Source of the DNA: CAYOVG01 sp964407285
GTDB taxonomy: Bacteria > Desulfobacterota > Syntrophobacteria > Syntrophobacterales > Syntrophobacteraceae
Assembly (NCBI GenBank): GCA_964407285.1
Contig: CAYOVG010000071.1
Location: 1-22,503 of the forward strand
DNA length: 22,503 bases
Reading direction: 5' to 3'
Shown piece after piece: positions 14,948 to 21,925 of the stretch. The notes beneath the pieces are model-generated. The model ran no database searches, was not told the DNA's origin, and saw nothing but the letters and a program-made list of their open reading frames with translations. The stretch's first letter is position 1. Every line of letters begins with the position of its first letter. The translations under genes and the position numbers were made by a program.

Positions 14948-15412
14948 CTACATGGAATCGGAACCTTGCTTCCGGTTCTCCCGACGCCTCAGGCAGTTCT
15001 TGCAAATCCCGTCCAGCCGAATCTCCATCCTCCGTATCAAAGCCGGAAACGTCTCCTGGAATGCCTGGACGTCCAGGGGAATGCTCTCCGGGTTCAGACA
15101 CTCCATGTTCCCGCAACGCGTGCAGAAGAAATGGGGATGGCTCGGATGGTTGCTGTTCGCCGCCAGGCCGTAGCGGAAAGACCGGTCGCCGGCGCTGATG
15201 CGGTCCACGACCCCGCTTTCGACGAGGATATCGAGAATCCGGTAGAGCGTCACCCGGTTGATCTTGTGGGAGCGCTTCATGGTCATGAAAATTTCCTGCG
15301 CGCTCAGCGGATAGCTGCTGTTGCCGATGATCTCGAGGACCTTCAACCGGTTATGCGTATGGGCTATACCGGAGTTTTCGAGAATGCTCGGGTAATCACA
15401 ACGCTGGCACAT
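14948..15412 (-). CDS. Fur/Zur-family metalloregulator
   Basis: 154 aa from the second Met (MCQRCDYPSI), preferred because GGAGG is 9 bases before it, whereas it abuts the upstream ATG at 15421. Family features are the winged helix (INRVTLYRILDILVESGVVD, about 51-70), HPHFFCTRCGN with Cys97/Cys100, and a C-terminal CKNC pair (Cys137/Cys140) completing the structural zinc site. An extra N-terminal CQRC pair is present. Fur-family repressors bind DNA when loaded with metal. Its place between znuB and an OPT transporter, downstream of znuA and znuC, argues for a zinc sensor (Zur) over an iron or peroxide sensor. No operator could be identified. Confidence 0.85.
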   Translation of the reverse strand: MCQRCDYPSILENSGIAHTHNRLKVLEIIGNSSYPLSAQEIFMTMKRSHKINRVTLYRILDILVESGVVDRISAGDRSFRYGLAANSNHPSHPHFFCTRCGNMECLNPESIPLDVQAFQETFPALIRRMEIRLDGICKNCLRRRENRKQGSDSM

Positions 15413-15433
15413 GAGCTTCATCCTCCGCTTCTG

Positions 15434-15449
15434 AAGGGCGCCCGCCCTT
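15434..15449. promoter_or_regulatory. Perfect palindrome upstream of the Fur-type gene
   Basis: AAGGGCG-CC-CGCCCTT lies 21 bases upstream of the chosen start at 15412. It could be an RNA hairpin near the ribosome site or a protein-binding site. It does not match the A/T-rich Zur boxes I know. Confidence 0.3.
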
Positions 15450-15465
15450 GGTCTTCCGGTTCTTC

Positions 15466-15676
15466 GATTCCATTACATTGATTCCACCACATTCCATCCG
15501 ATGCTATTCCGTTGCCCGCGGACAGTCGTTCTCATCCCTCCACCACCTGCCGCCCGACCTCCGCCGCATCCGCCGCCCAACGACGCCAGGCATCTCTTCC
15601 ATGTTCCATCCCGCCATCTTCCGCAATCGGCTATCCGCCATCAGCTATTTGCCATTCGTTACTCGCCACCCATCGC
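15466..15676. repeat. znuB-regulator gap with degenerate tandem repeats
   Basis: Two 14-mers (GATTCCATTACATT, GATTCCACCACATT) sit in tandem at 15466-15493. From about 15600 to 15676 a degenerate 7-base periodicity runs (CGCCATC TTCCGCA ATCGGCT ATCCGCC ATC, broken). The gap holds no gene; plus-strand frames through it are products of the repeats. Confidence 0.6.
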
Positions 15677-15678
15677 GG

Positions 15679-16506
15679 CTATGCCTCCTCCGCGGTCCTG
15701 AACCGGTCCACCAGCAGCGACAGGAAGAAGAAAAACGCCGCCACCATGATGATGGAAGCCCCGGAAGTCAGGTTGAACGAGTAGGAGAGCCACAGGCCGA
15801 TGAGGGTGAATATGGAGCTGAGTATGGTGGAAATCACCATCATCGTCCCCAGGGACCTGGAGTAGCGTTCGGCGATGAAGGGAGGAATGGTGAGAAGCGC
15901 AATCACGAGAATGAGCCCCACAATCCGGATGATCATCACCACGGCGAGGGCGATGAGCACGAGCAGAGCGAAGTAGAGTATCCGGACCGGGACCCCCATG
16001 GCCGCCGCGAATTCCTCGTCGTAGGACATGGCCAGGAAATCCTTGTAAAACAGGGTGACCGTAAGGATAATGAGCGCATCCAGCGGGACCATGAGCCGGA
16101 TATCGCCGGCGGGGACCGCCAGGATGCTCCCGAAAAGATACCCCATGAGGTCCGCGTTGTACCCCGGGGTCAGGTCGATGAGGACAATGCCCAGGGCCAT
16201 CCCGATGGCCCAGAGCACTCCGATGATCGTATCCGCCCGCTGCTTGTTCCCGAGTGTGACTCCGGCCATGATGAGCGCCACCACCAGCGAGAAACCCAGG
16301 ATGCCCAACGTGGGCGAAATTCCCAGGAAAAAGGCCGCCCCTATGCCTCCGTAGGCGGCGTGGGCGATGCCTCCGGAGATGAAAACGATCCGGTTCACCA
16401 CCACAAGGCTTCCTATGACGCCGCATGCGACGCTTATGAGGAGGCCCGCCATGAGGGCGTTTCGCATGAAGTCGTAGCGGAAGGCTTCAATCAGCGCATC
16501 AAACAT
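15679..16506 (-). CDS. znuB: Zinc ABC transporter permease ZnuB-type
   Basis: 275 aa from MFDALIEAFRYDFMRNAL; AAGGA stands 8 bases before this ATG. The start overlaps the end of znuC in ATGTTTGA (8 bp), so the two are translationally coupled. The protein is almost wholly hydrophobic, with about eight membrane segments and family motifs GGIAHAAYGGIGAAFFLG and GLILVIALLTIPPFIAERYS. It forms the inner-membrane channel for a metal-binding-protein-dependent importer of the zinc/manganese (ABC-3) class. Zinc is preferred over manganese because of the His-rich ZnuA and the adjacent Fur-type regulator. The preceding in-frame Mets are too close to the Shine-Dalgarno. Confidence 0.92.
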   Translation of the reverse strand: MFDALIEAFRYDFMRNALMAGLLISVACGVIGSLVVVNRIVFISGGIAHAAYGGIGAAFFLGISPTLGILGFSLVVALIMAGVTLGNKQRADTIIGVLWAIGMALGIVLIDLTPGYNADLMGYLFGSILAVPAGDIRLMVPLDALIILTVTLFYKDFLAMSYDEEFAAAMGVPVRILYFALLVLIALAVVMIIRIVGLILVIALLTIPPFIAERYSRSLGTMMVISTILSSIFTLIGLWLSYSFNLTSGASIIMVAAFFFFLSLLVDRFRTAEEA

Positions 16507-17269
16507 CATCACCATCCTTATGTACGTGCAGCACACGGTGAGGCACCCCATGCGCGATCACTTCCACGGGACAATGATAGGCCGTCTGCAGCATATCGGA
16601 GGTGATTTCCGCGCCGTTGTGGTAGTAAAGCGTCTGGTTCACGCAGGCTACGGACTTCACATAGCTGGACAGCACGGTGAGGTCGTGGCTGATGACGACG
16701 ATGGTGACCGTCTTGTTGAGTTCCTTGAGGAACTCGTAGAGGTCGGTCTGAAACTGCCTGTCGATGCTGGAAGTGGGCTCGTCGAGGAAGAGGATCTTGG
16801 GTTCGGACGCCAGCGCCCTGGCGATGAGCACTCTCTGGCGCTGCCCCCCGGAAAGTTTCCCGATGGGGCGGTCCCTGTAGTCCCACATGCCGACCCGCTC
16901 GAGGGCGGCGTCCGCAATGGCGCGGTCCCGGCGCGAGTAGCGCGAAAACCGTCCGACATGGCCGATCCTGCCCATTATCGCCACATCCCTCACCGATATG
17001 GGAAAGCTCTTGTTGAGAGTCGTTTCCTGGGGAACGTAGCCGATGCGGTCGGTCACCTCGGAGGGTTCGGCTCCCAGGATGCGAACCGTGCCGCGGTCCG
17101 GCTTGAGAATCCCCAGGAGCACCTTGATGAAGGTCGTCTTGCCGCTCCCGTTGGGACCCAAAACGGCAAGAAACTCCCCCTGGGTCAACTCGAGGTTCAC
17201 ATTCTTCAAAACTACCTGATTCCCGTAGGAAAACCAGAGGTTTTCCACTGCTATGGCCAGAGGGTCCAT
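16499..17269 (-). CDS. znuC: Zinc ABC transporter ATPase ZnuC-type
   Basis: 256 aa from MDPLAIAVENLWFSYG; AGGAAAGGA precedes this ATG. The frame stays open 61 codons further up through repeats (to 17452), so a longer automated start would be wrong. Motifs are Walker A GPNGSGKTT (38-46), the Q-loop in YVPQET, signature LSGGQRQR (139-146), Walker B ILFLDEPTS (159-167) and H-loop His195. The C-terminus (CPVEVIAHGVPHRVLHVHKD) has the His-containing tail usual in metal-importer ATPases. It powers uptake through ZnuB. The 417-bp gap upstream to znuA suggests it may need its own promoter or a long leader. Confidence 0.93.
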   Translation of the reverse strand: MDPLAIAVENLWFSYGNQVVLKNVNLELTQGEFLAVLGPNGSGKTTFIKVLLGILKPDRGTVRILGAEPSEVTDRIGYVPQETTLNKSFPISVRDVAIMGRIGHVGRFSRYSRRDRAIADAALERVGMWDYRDRPIGKLSGGQRQRVLIARALASEPKILFLDEPTSSIDRQFQTDLYEFLKELNKTVTIVVISHDLTVLSSYVKSVACVNQTLYYHNGAEITSDMLQTAYHCPVEVIAHGVPHRVLHVHKDGDDV

Positions 17270-17294
17270 CGTTCCTTTCCTGATGAAGAACCAG

Positions 17295-17520
17295 TTACGG
17301 GCTTCGCGTTGCGGGCTTCGCGTTGCGAGTTGCGAGTTACGCGTTGCGGGTTTGGGTACTCGTAATCTATGGGTGTAAACCGCATTCCGAGTTCGGGCTT
17401 CGCGGTGCGGGTTACGGGTTAGCGTTGCGGGTTGCGGGTTCGCGTAAACCATGGGTGTAGACCGCGTTGCGAGTCAGAGTACTCGTAAACCGTGGATGTA
17501 AGACCGCTACGGGTTGTGAT
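17295..17520. repeat. Degenerate heptamer array in the znuA-znuC gap
   Basis: The plus strand reads as variants of GCGGGTT/GCGTTGC/GAGTTGC/GGCTTCG in 7-base steps. Superimposed are three copies of a 23-24-bp unit (CGTAAACC.TGGGTGTAGACC) at 17361, 17443 and 17484. The tract is open in one minus-strand frame, encoding a low-complexity Arg/Asn/Pro/Thr peptide in front of znuC. The remainder of the gap to 17686 holds no gene I can support. Confidence 0.7.
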
Positions 17521-17686
17521 TCCGATAAGCCATGGATTTTCCTGGTGGTTTATGGGTACCCCCAAAATGGTATTTCACCGGAGGTTCGAGCTATGCAGCA
17601 GGGTTGCGTCCGGTTCCCGCGCACGCGAGCACCCATTCACCCATCAACCATCCATCCCACTCACCATCTCTTCCTTCCCCCGCCCC

Positions 17687-18622
17687 TCATCCCGGACTCG
17701 CCGTCGCCGCAATGTTCTTTGCCACTTCGCGCAGATTGTTCGCCCAGTCCGGGGCCAGACCGTCGGCCACCACGAGCCGCGCGCCGACGGCGTCGGCTAT
17801 CGTCTGGGCGCTCTTCGTCGAGAACTGCGGCTCCACGAAGATCACTTTGACTCCCAGCTTGCGGGCCTTCTCGATCAAGTCCTTCAACTCCGCAGGTTTG
17901 GGCTCCTTGCCCTCCACCTCGATGGGGACCTGTTTCAGCCCGTAGGCATCGGCAAAATACCCCCATGCGGGGTGGAACACCATGAACTGGAGGTTCTGTC
18001 CCTTGCCGTGGAACAGGTTCCTGATCTCGTTGTCCAGTTCAGCCAGTTCAGTGACGAAGCTCTTGAAATTGGCCTCGTAGACGTCTCTATGTTCCGGATC
18101 GACCTTGATGAGGCCGCTCAGTATGTTGCGCGCCTGCAGCATCACGAGCGGAGGCGACACCCAAATATGCGGGTCGCGCACTCCCGCGCCATGGTCGTGA
18201 TCGTCTTCCGCGCCGGCTGCTTTCGAACTGCCCGCATCCTTGTCATGGTGGTGATGGTGGGATTCCATCACTCTTTTCTCTATCCCGGCATCCGTGTGCA
18301 CTATGGTCATGGTCGGATTGGCGGATGCGATATTCCCGAGCCACATCGTTTCAAAGGGAACGCCAAGGGCGAAATAGGCTTTCGCCTTCGACACCGCGAC
18401 CATCTGTTGAGGCTTCGGTTCGTAACTCTCGACGCTCGCTCCCGGCGCGACCATGACGAAAACGTCTACAAGGTCGCCTCCGATCCTCTCCAGAAAGTAC
18501 TTTTGCGGAAGAATGCTCGCGGCGACGGTAATCCGGTTCTCCCGCGCCCCCGACTGCAAAGCGAAACCCAGCACTGCCCACAAGCATACAACTGTACCAA
18601 GAATTCTTCTCATTCGCCTCAT
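17687..18622 (-). CDS. znuA: Zinc-binding periplasmic protein ZnuA-type
   Basis: 311 aa with an N-terminal signal peptide (MRRMRRILGTVVCLWAVLGF, cleavage likely near residue 26). The fold is the cluster 9 binding protein of metal importers. A His/Asp-rich loop at 121-144 (SHHHHHDKD...DDHDHG) is typical of zinc-specific members. Metal ligands visible are His152 (RDPHIWVSP), His217 (VFHPAWGY) and Glu264 (FVEPQFS). The usual first His, before SYEP, is Glu65 (SVESYEPKP), an atypical substitution. GGAGGG lies 7 bases before the ATG. First gene of the minus-strand zinc locus; a candidate promoter is 110-140 bases upstream. Confidence 0.93.
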   Translation of the reverse strand: MRRMRRILGTVVCLWAVLGFALQSGARENRITVAASILPQKYFLERIGGDLVDVFVMVAPGASVESYEPKPQQMVAVSKAKAYFALGVPFETMWLGNIASANPTMTIVHTDAGIEKRVMESHHHHHDKDAGSSKAAGAEDDHDHGAGVRDPHIWVSPPLVMLQARNILSGLIKVDPEHRDVYEANFKSFVTELAELDNEIRNLFHGKGQNLQFMVFHPAWGYFADAYGLKQVPIEVEGKEPKPAELKDLIEKARKLGVKVIFVEPQFSTKSAQTIADAVGARLVVADGLAPDWANNLREVAKNIAATASPG

Positions 18623-18734
18623 AGAGCATCCCTCCCGTCTTTCGCCGTCGTTTCCCGTCCCCTGCCGATTTGCATGCGCCGCTCCCCGGTATTATCATCT
18701 GTCCCGGGCGCTGCCCTACAGAGAGCCCCGGTCC

Positions 18735-18764
18735 ATTATGCAACACATTTGCCTGGACTTTCAA
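18735..18764 (-). promoter_or_regulatory. Candidate sigma-70 promoter for znuA
   Basis: On the minus strand TTGAAA (18759-18764) is followed after 18 bases by CATAAT (18735-18740), each one base from consensus. The leader to the znuA ATG would be about 105 nt. No clear Zur palindrome overlaps it. Confidence 0.45.
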
Positions 18765-18866
18765 CACCAAAAAGGGCTTCATTCCATCGCCATCCAGGCC
18801 CTGCTGTAGAATACAACTTGTTTGCTCAACCATACCTAAAACTATAAGACCCCGCAATTCATTTGC

Positions 18867-18947
18867 CAACGGGCATATCCCAAAAAGGGACCGCAAACGG
18901 ATTGCATGCGCCCCGAGGGCGGCCGGATTGGACTGAGTCCTGCCGGA
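18867..18947 (+). repeat. 81-bp direct repeat, copy 1
   Basis: Matches 20924-21004 without gaps at 71 of 81 bases, with invariant cores CAACGGGCATAT, CGCAAACGGATTGCATGCGC and GACTGAGTCCTGCCGGA. Differences cluster in a small predicted hairpin (CCC-AAAAA-GGG here, TCC-GCAA-GGA in copy 2) and are partly compensatory. The copy lies between the 3' end of the 372-aa gene and the znuA promoter. Confidence 0.85.
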
Positions 18948-19029
18948 AGATGAGCCCCCCACAATTTCTCTCTTCTTGGGTCGGACATTCCAGGCTCAGA
19001 CCAGACACCCGGAAACAGATGAGGAGGTT

Positions 19030-20148
19030 CTACTCAGTGGGTTGAATATCGGCGGGATATATGGCTTTTCCATCGTAGGCGCCGGTTACGCGCACCATCT
19101 GACCAAAATAGGACCTTACGAGATCCTCCATTCCTTCAGATACTGATACCTGAAAAGATGCTCCGTCTTCAGCAGTAAGGCCGATAAACTTCTCTCTGCG
19201 GTTAACGGCAAAATCGAGTTCCCCTATCACATCTATGGGTTCGTCCTTATTTAGAATTGTCAAATCAGAGACTTCAGCGGCAGCACCCGGAGGAATATCG
19301 ATTTCGGTACGGACCTTAGCAAACTTGACAGAATTTTTAGAACTCACGAGCCCCATACAGCTAATTTGATCACCGTCAGGAGCCATGTTTTTCGCCATAT
19401 GGAGAAAATGCCTGAAGTAGGCTTCATCGTTTATATGCTCCCTCAGACCTTCTATATCCGAGTTATTGATATATTCGAAACCCGTCAGAACCTCATTGAT
19501 TATCCTTTCCGGTGATGCGTCAGTCAGTTCGACCTGGTGTACCTGGCCTTTCGCAACCATGAGTTTGACTGCTATCGAAAAGCTGCCGGGTTGAGGGATG
19601 CAAATGGCGGGAGTAATCCGCCTGTACTTCTCCGGAATTCTACCCCCCGGGGTGTACGGTCTCTTCATGAGACGTTGTAACGTTTTATTGATGATCGGCG
19701 GAATGTTATTTATCCTCTTTATAAACTCTTGATATGGCACCGTACCCAACCCCACGGCACTCCCATACATGACAAGTTGCAGATCATCACTTGCCAGGCT
19801 CGCCTGGTTCTTTTCAAGATACTCCTCAAATCTGACGGTCTCCACAAGTTGCAGCATCTCGTCTTTAACGCGCTTGGGTGGATAGCCGGCCAACCCCATG
19901 CCTACGAGCCTCAACGCAAGAGTGAAGTCCCTTGCCTGGCAAGCCAGGGAGGCGGCGCTCCTGTAGAGAATGGATCGAGTAGGTTCAGAGGAAGAATCCA
20001 AAGGAATGAGTTCAGCAGCTCTCATTTCATAATCACAAGCCTCTCGAGCGAGCGTTTCGGATCTGGCGGGCTCTCCCTGCTCGCGGGCAATCATTGCGAG
20101 TTGAGCCAGCTTCATTGCCTTATCGTGTAGAACTCCTACCTGGCTCAT
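19030..20148 (-). CDS. Uncharacterised 372-aa protein, second gene of a two-gene module
   Basis: N-terminal helical, TPR-like segment (about 5-110: AMKLAQLAMIAREQGEPARS, then RSAASLACQARDFTLALRLV). A central domain follows (PYQEFIKRINNIPPI, RPYTPGGRIPEKYRRI, PQPGSFSIAVKLMV, DEAYFRHFLHMAKNMAPDGD). A beta-rich C-terminal domain closes it (VIGELDFAVNRREKFIGLTA to YPADIQPTE). No signal peptide, membrane segment or catalytic signature is visible. Its ATG overlaps the stop of the 188-aa gene as ATGA, and GGTGGAGG lies just ahead, so the two are made together. From memory this type of protein recurs beside a partner like the 188-aa one in other bacteria without an assigned function. Lower GC than the neighbouring zinc locus. 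Confidence 0.75.
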   Translation of the reverse strand: MSQVGVLHDKAMKLAQLAMIAREQGEPARSETLAREACDYEMRAAELIPLDSSSEPTRSILYRSAASLACQARDFTLALRLVGMGLAGYPPKRVKDEMLQLVETVRFEEYLEKNQASLASDDLQLVMYGSAVGLGTVPYQEFIKRINNIPPIINKTLQRLMKRPYTPGGRIPEKYRRITPAICIPQPGSFSIAVKLMVAKGQVHQVELTDASPERIINEVLTGFEYINNSDIEGLREHINDEAYFRHFLHMAKNMAPDGDQISCMGLVSSKNSVKFAKVRTEIDIPPGAAAEVSDLTILNKDEPIDVIGELDFAVNRREKFIGLTAEDGASFQVSVSEGMEDLVRSYFGQMVRVTGAYDGKAIYPADIQPTE

Positions 20149-20711
20149 CGGGCCTCCACCATCTTTGACCAGGGTTTGCTGAACTCCACCACTACAATGA
20201 AAGTGGGCATCCCATCTTCTTCTTTCAACCTTTCGAGCTTCTCTTTGATCCTTCGATCGACGCTGTTTTCGGGCGTTTCGGTCAGAATTCCCGAGACTTC
20301 AAGACACGCCGCGTCATTGAAAATGAGATCGCTGTCGCTGTCCTCATCTTTCGGAATGAGGTAATAATCCACTGTTGTTCCGACAATGGATTGCCTATAG
20401 CCAGTATAATCGGTCATCTCGCGCGTGAGGAGCAAAGCGATTGCGCAAGCGGCCTGATCGGTAGCGCGTCTTAGATCCGCATAGCACCTCCGGAGTTGCT
20501 CAGTTGCTTCACCCTCCCAGCAAATCTCATACCAGTGGTTTCGCTCTTTGTAGATTACCTGGAGATTTACTCCACTTCGATGGTTGCGATTGTCAAAGCA
20601 AACAATGCAATTGTGACAAAAAAAAGGTACCGCGTCGGAGTCGATTACAGGGATATTCTCCAAAGATTCCAGGTTCAACCTTTTTGATTCGGGAGCATCC
20701 ATACCGCGCAT
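20145..20711 (-). CDS. Uncharacterised 188-aa protein, first gene of a two-gene module
   Basis: Reads MRGMDAPESKRLNLESLENI, then a Cys/His cluster FFCHNCIVCFDNRNH (CX2CX2C, His further on), a strand-rich part, a helical segment (DQAACAIALLLTREMTDYTG), TTVDYYLIPKDED followed by FNDAACLEVSGI, and an end FIVVVEFSKPWSKMVEAR. The D...ECS-like spacing of VDYYL and LEVSG faintly recalls nuclease-type folds, but the catalytic Lys is absent; this is speculation. The start is uncertain: neither Met1 nor Met4 has a good ribosome site, whereas a 30-codon ORF with an excellent site ends 11 bases before Met1. Translation by re-initiation, or a +1 frameshift in the N-terminus, would explain this. Confidence 0.7.
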   Translation of the reverse strand: MRGMDAPESKRLNLESLENIPVIDSDAVPFFCHNCIVCFDNRNHRSGVNLQVIYKERNHWYEICWEGEATEQLRRCYADLRRATDQAACAIALLLTREMTDYTGYRQSIVGTTVDYYLIPKDEDSDSDLIFNDAACLEVSGILTETPENSVDRRIKEKLERLKEEDGMPTFIVVVEFSKPWSKMVEAR

Positions 20712-20721
20712 CCATACATAT

Positions 20722-20814
20722 TCAGAAAAGGATAACGAGAATTATTTCACATCCACGACGTGAATTCTGTATCACGGCTCGACTCCTGTTCCTAGAATTT
20801 TTCTCATTTTTCAT
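20722..20814 (-). CDS. 30-aa leader ORF upstream of the two-gene module
   Basis: Starts MKNEKNSRNRSRAVIQ and ends in a hydrophobic stretch (IILVILF). It has a near-perfect GGAGGA site 6-7 bases before the ATG, with an A/T-rich TATTATTAAA just upstream. It lies in another frame than the 188-aa gene and stops 11 bases before it. Either a leader peptide coupled to the downstream gene, or the original N-terminus separated by a single-base shift. Confidence 0.45.
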   Translation of the reverse strand: MKNEKNSRNRSRAVIQNSRRGCEIILVILF

Positions 20815-20923
20815 GCGAATCTTCCTCCGTTTAATAATAACAACCTACCCACAATAACGGGATCTTAAAGGAACAAACGATTTCCCGACACCTTCGGGGG
20901 CAGGCTGTGCCGCTGAATCCCGG

Positions 20924-21004
20924 CAACGGGCATATCTCCGCAAGGACCCGCAAACGGATTGCATGCGCCCCGAGAGCAGCCGGAGCGGACTGAGTCCTGC
21001 CGGA
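20924..21004 (+). repeat. 81-bp direct repeat, copy 2
   Basis: Partner of 18867-18947. On the plus strand it can fold as CGGG...CCCG enclosing TCC-GCAA-GGA with a GNRA loop, followed by CCGG...GGAC-TGA-GTCC...CCGG. It lies in the divergent region between the two-gene module and the plus-strand 214-aa gene, whose start is 189 bases downstream. Function unknown: dispersed repeat, structured leader or recombination site. Confidence 0.85.
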
Positions 21005-21193
21005 GAGGACCAAATCCTTTGGTGCAGGACGGATTGTTCGAATTCCTGCGCCATCCGCCCTCTATAAATCTTTTTGTGTCGCAGGCTTGCGTGCACGCGC
21101 TCCCGTCCCGGCAGCCGGCACGAATATTGTTTCCAGGAAGAGTCAGGAAGCAATTTTCCAAAACTTAACGCAGTACGACACGGGGGGGTGAAA

Positions 21194-21838
21194 ATGAGTT
21201 CCTCAGAAGAACGGTCGGGACCAGGGTGTTTGGCGTCAGGCAGATGTACGGTATCGGAAATTGCCGCCGAAATCGCCGAAAAGCTGCAATACGAAGATTT
21301 CCGCAATGCACTGGACAGGTTTCTCTCCAGGTACCCGAAATACGAGAAATACAAAGAATCTCTGCTGAATGAAGGCACCTGGGCCATCATTGCATGCGCC
21401 GTGGCGGCATCCTGCCATTCGCTGGGCAACCCGAGAATATCCGGAGACATAGTGGGGCATATGGAACTCCCGCGCATTGAGCCGGAGCGGAGCCTTCCAA
21501 AGCGCGGAAGAAGGAAAAGGGATGATTCGGTTCCCGATGGAGTATCCAGAATCACGGATTATATTTCGGTATTTCGCTACGTCCTGACCAGAAGCCGGAA
21601 CATCGACCCGGACGGCAATCATCACTTCCCCACATCCCTGAAGTCCGTCGGCCTTCTCATGGTGAAGAACGTCCTGATGGACGAGCACGCCATGAGCAGC
21701 GATTTCGAAGACACCGTCCATCTCCTGGACGAACTCATATTGCCCGTACTGACGGCCACTTTCATTAAATTCACGGCCCCCTTCGGGCAGCACGCTTTTC
21801 GCCTGCCGCGGTTTACCCACAGCCTGTACGGCACTTGA
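21194..21838 (+). CDS. Uncharacterised 214-aa protein
   Basis: Start set at MSSSEERSGPGC because a G-rich GGGGGGGTG lies 4 bases ahead; the frame is open to 21074 but the extra 40 codons lack a good site. The N-terminal half is helical (VSEIAAEIAEKLQYEDFRNA, RFLSRYPKYEKYKESLL) with a hydrophobic AIIACAVAASCHSL. A basic linker (ERSLPKRGRRKRDD) follows, then a second helical half (SLKSVGLLMVKNVLMDEHAM, then VHLLDELILPVLTATF). It is probably cytoplasmic and all-alpha. No family recognised. It diverges from the two-gene module and shares its upstream region with repeat copy 2. A heptamer tract starts right after the stop. Confidence 0.65.
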   Translation: MSSSEERSGPGCLASGRCTVSEIAAEIAEKLQYEDFRNALDRFLSRYPKYEKYKESLLNEGTWAIIACAVAASCHSLGNPRISGDIVGHMELPRIEPERSLPKRGRRKRDDSVPDGVSRITDYISVFRYVLTRSRNIDPDGNHHFPTSLKSVGLLMVKNVLMDEHAMSSDFEDTVHLLDELILPVLTATFIKFTAPFGQHAFRLPRFTHSLYGT

Positions 21839-21841
21839 AAT

Positions 21842-21925
21842 CGGGTTGCGGATTGCGAATCCGGTTCCTCGACCGGGTCGGGTCCTGCGTCGCGGGCTGC
21901 GGATTTGGTTCCCGTACGCCGCGGC
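21842..21925. repeat. Third degenerate heptamer tract
   Basis: Begins at the stop of the 214-aa gene and steps through 7-base variants such as CGGGTTG, CGGATTG, CGAATCC, GGTTCCT, CGCGGGC and TGCGGAT. Same style as the tracts in the zinc locus. Non-coding. Confidence 0.5.

Noticed and set aside
13583..15481. 632-codon plus-strand frame across the OPT and Fur-type genes
   Set aside because: Composition (Arg/Pro/His-rich) is that of a GC-rich antisense shadow; the minus-strand proteins are recognisable families.
17270..17452. N-terminal extension of znuC
   Set aside because: The 61 extra codons are translated heptamer repeats, and a good ribosome site lies directly before the internal Met at 17269.
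17295..17520. CRISPR array
   Set aside because: Repeats are 7-base degenerate steps without constant repeat-spacer organisation, and no cas genes are present.
18623..18866. Zur operator upstream of znuA
   Set aside because: No dyad resembling the known A/T-rich Zur boxes could be found near the candidate promoter.
20924..21004. c-di-GMP-I (GEMM) riboswitch
   Set aside because: GGGCA..(GNRA hairpin)..CGCAAAC resembles part of the motif, but the invariant ACGCAAAGCC and second-stem elements are not present; kept only as a structured repeat.
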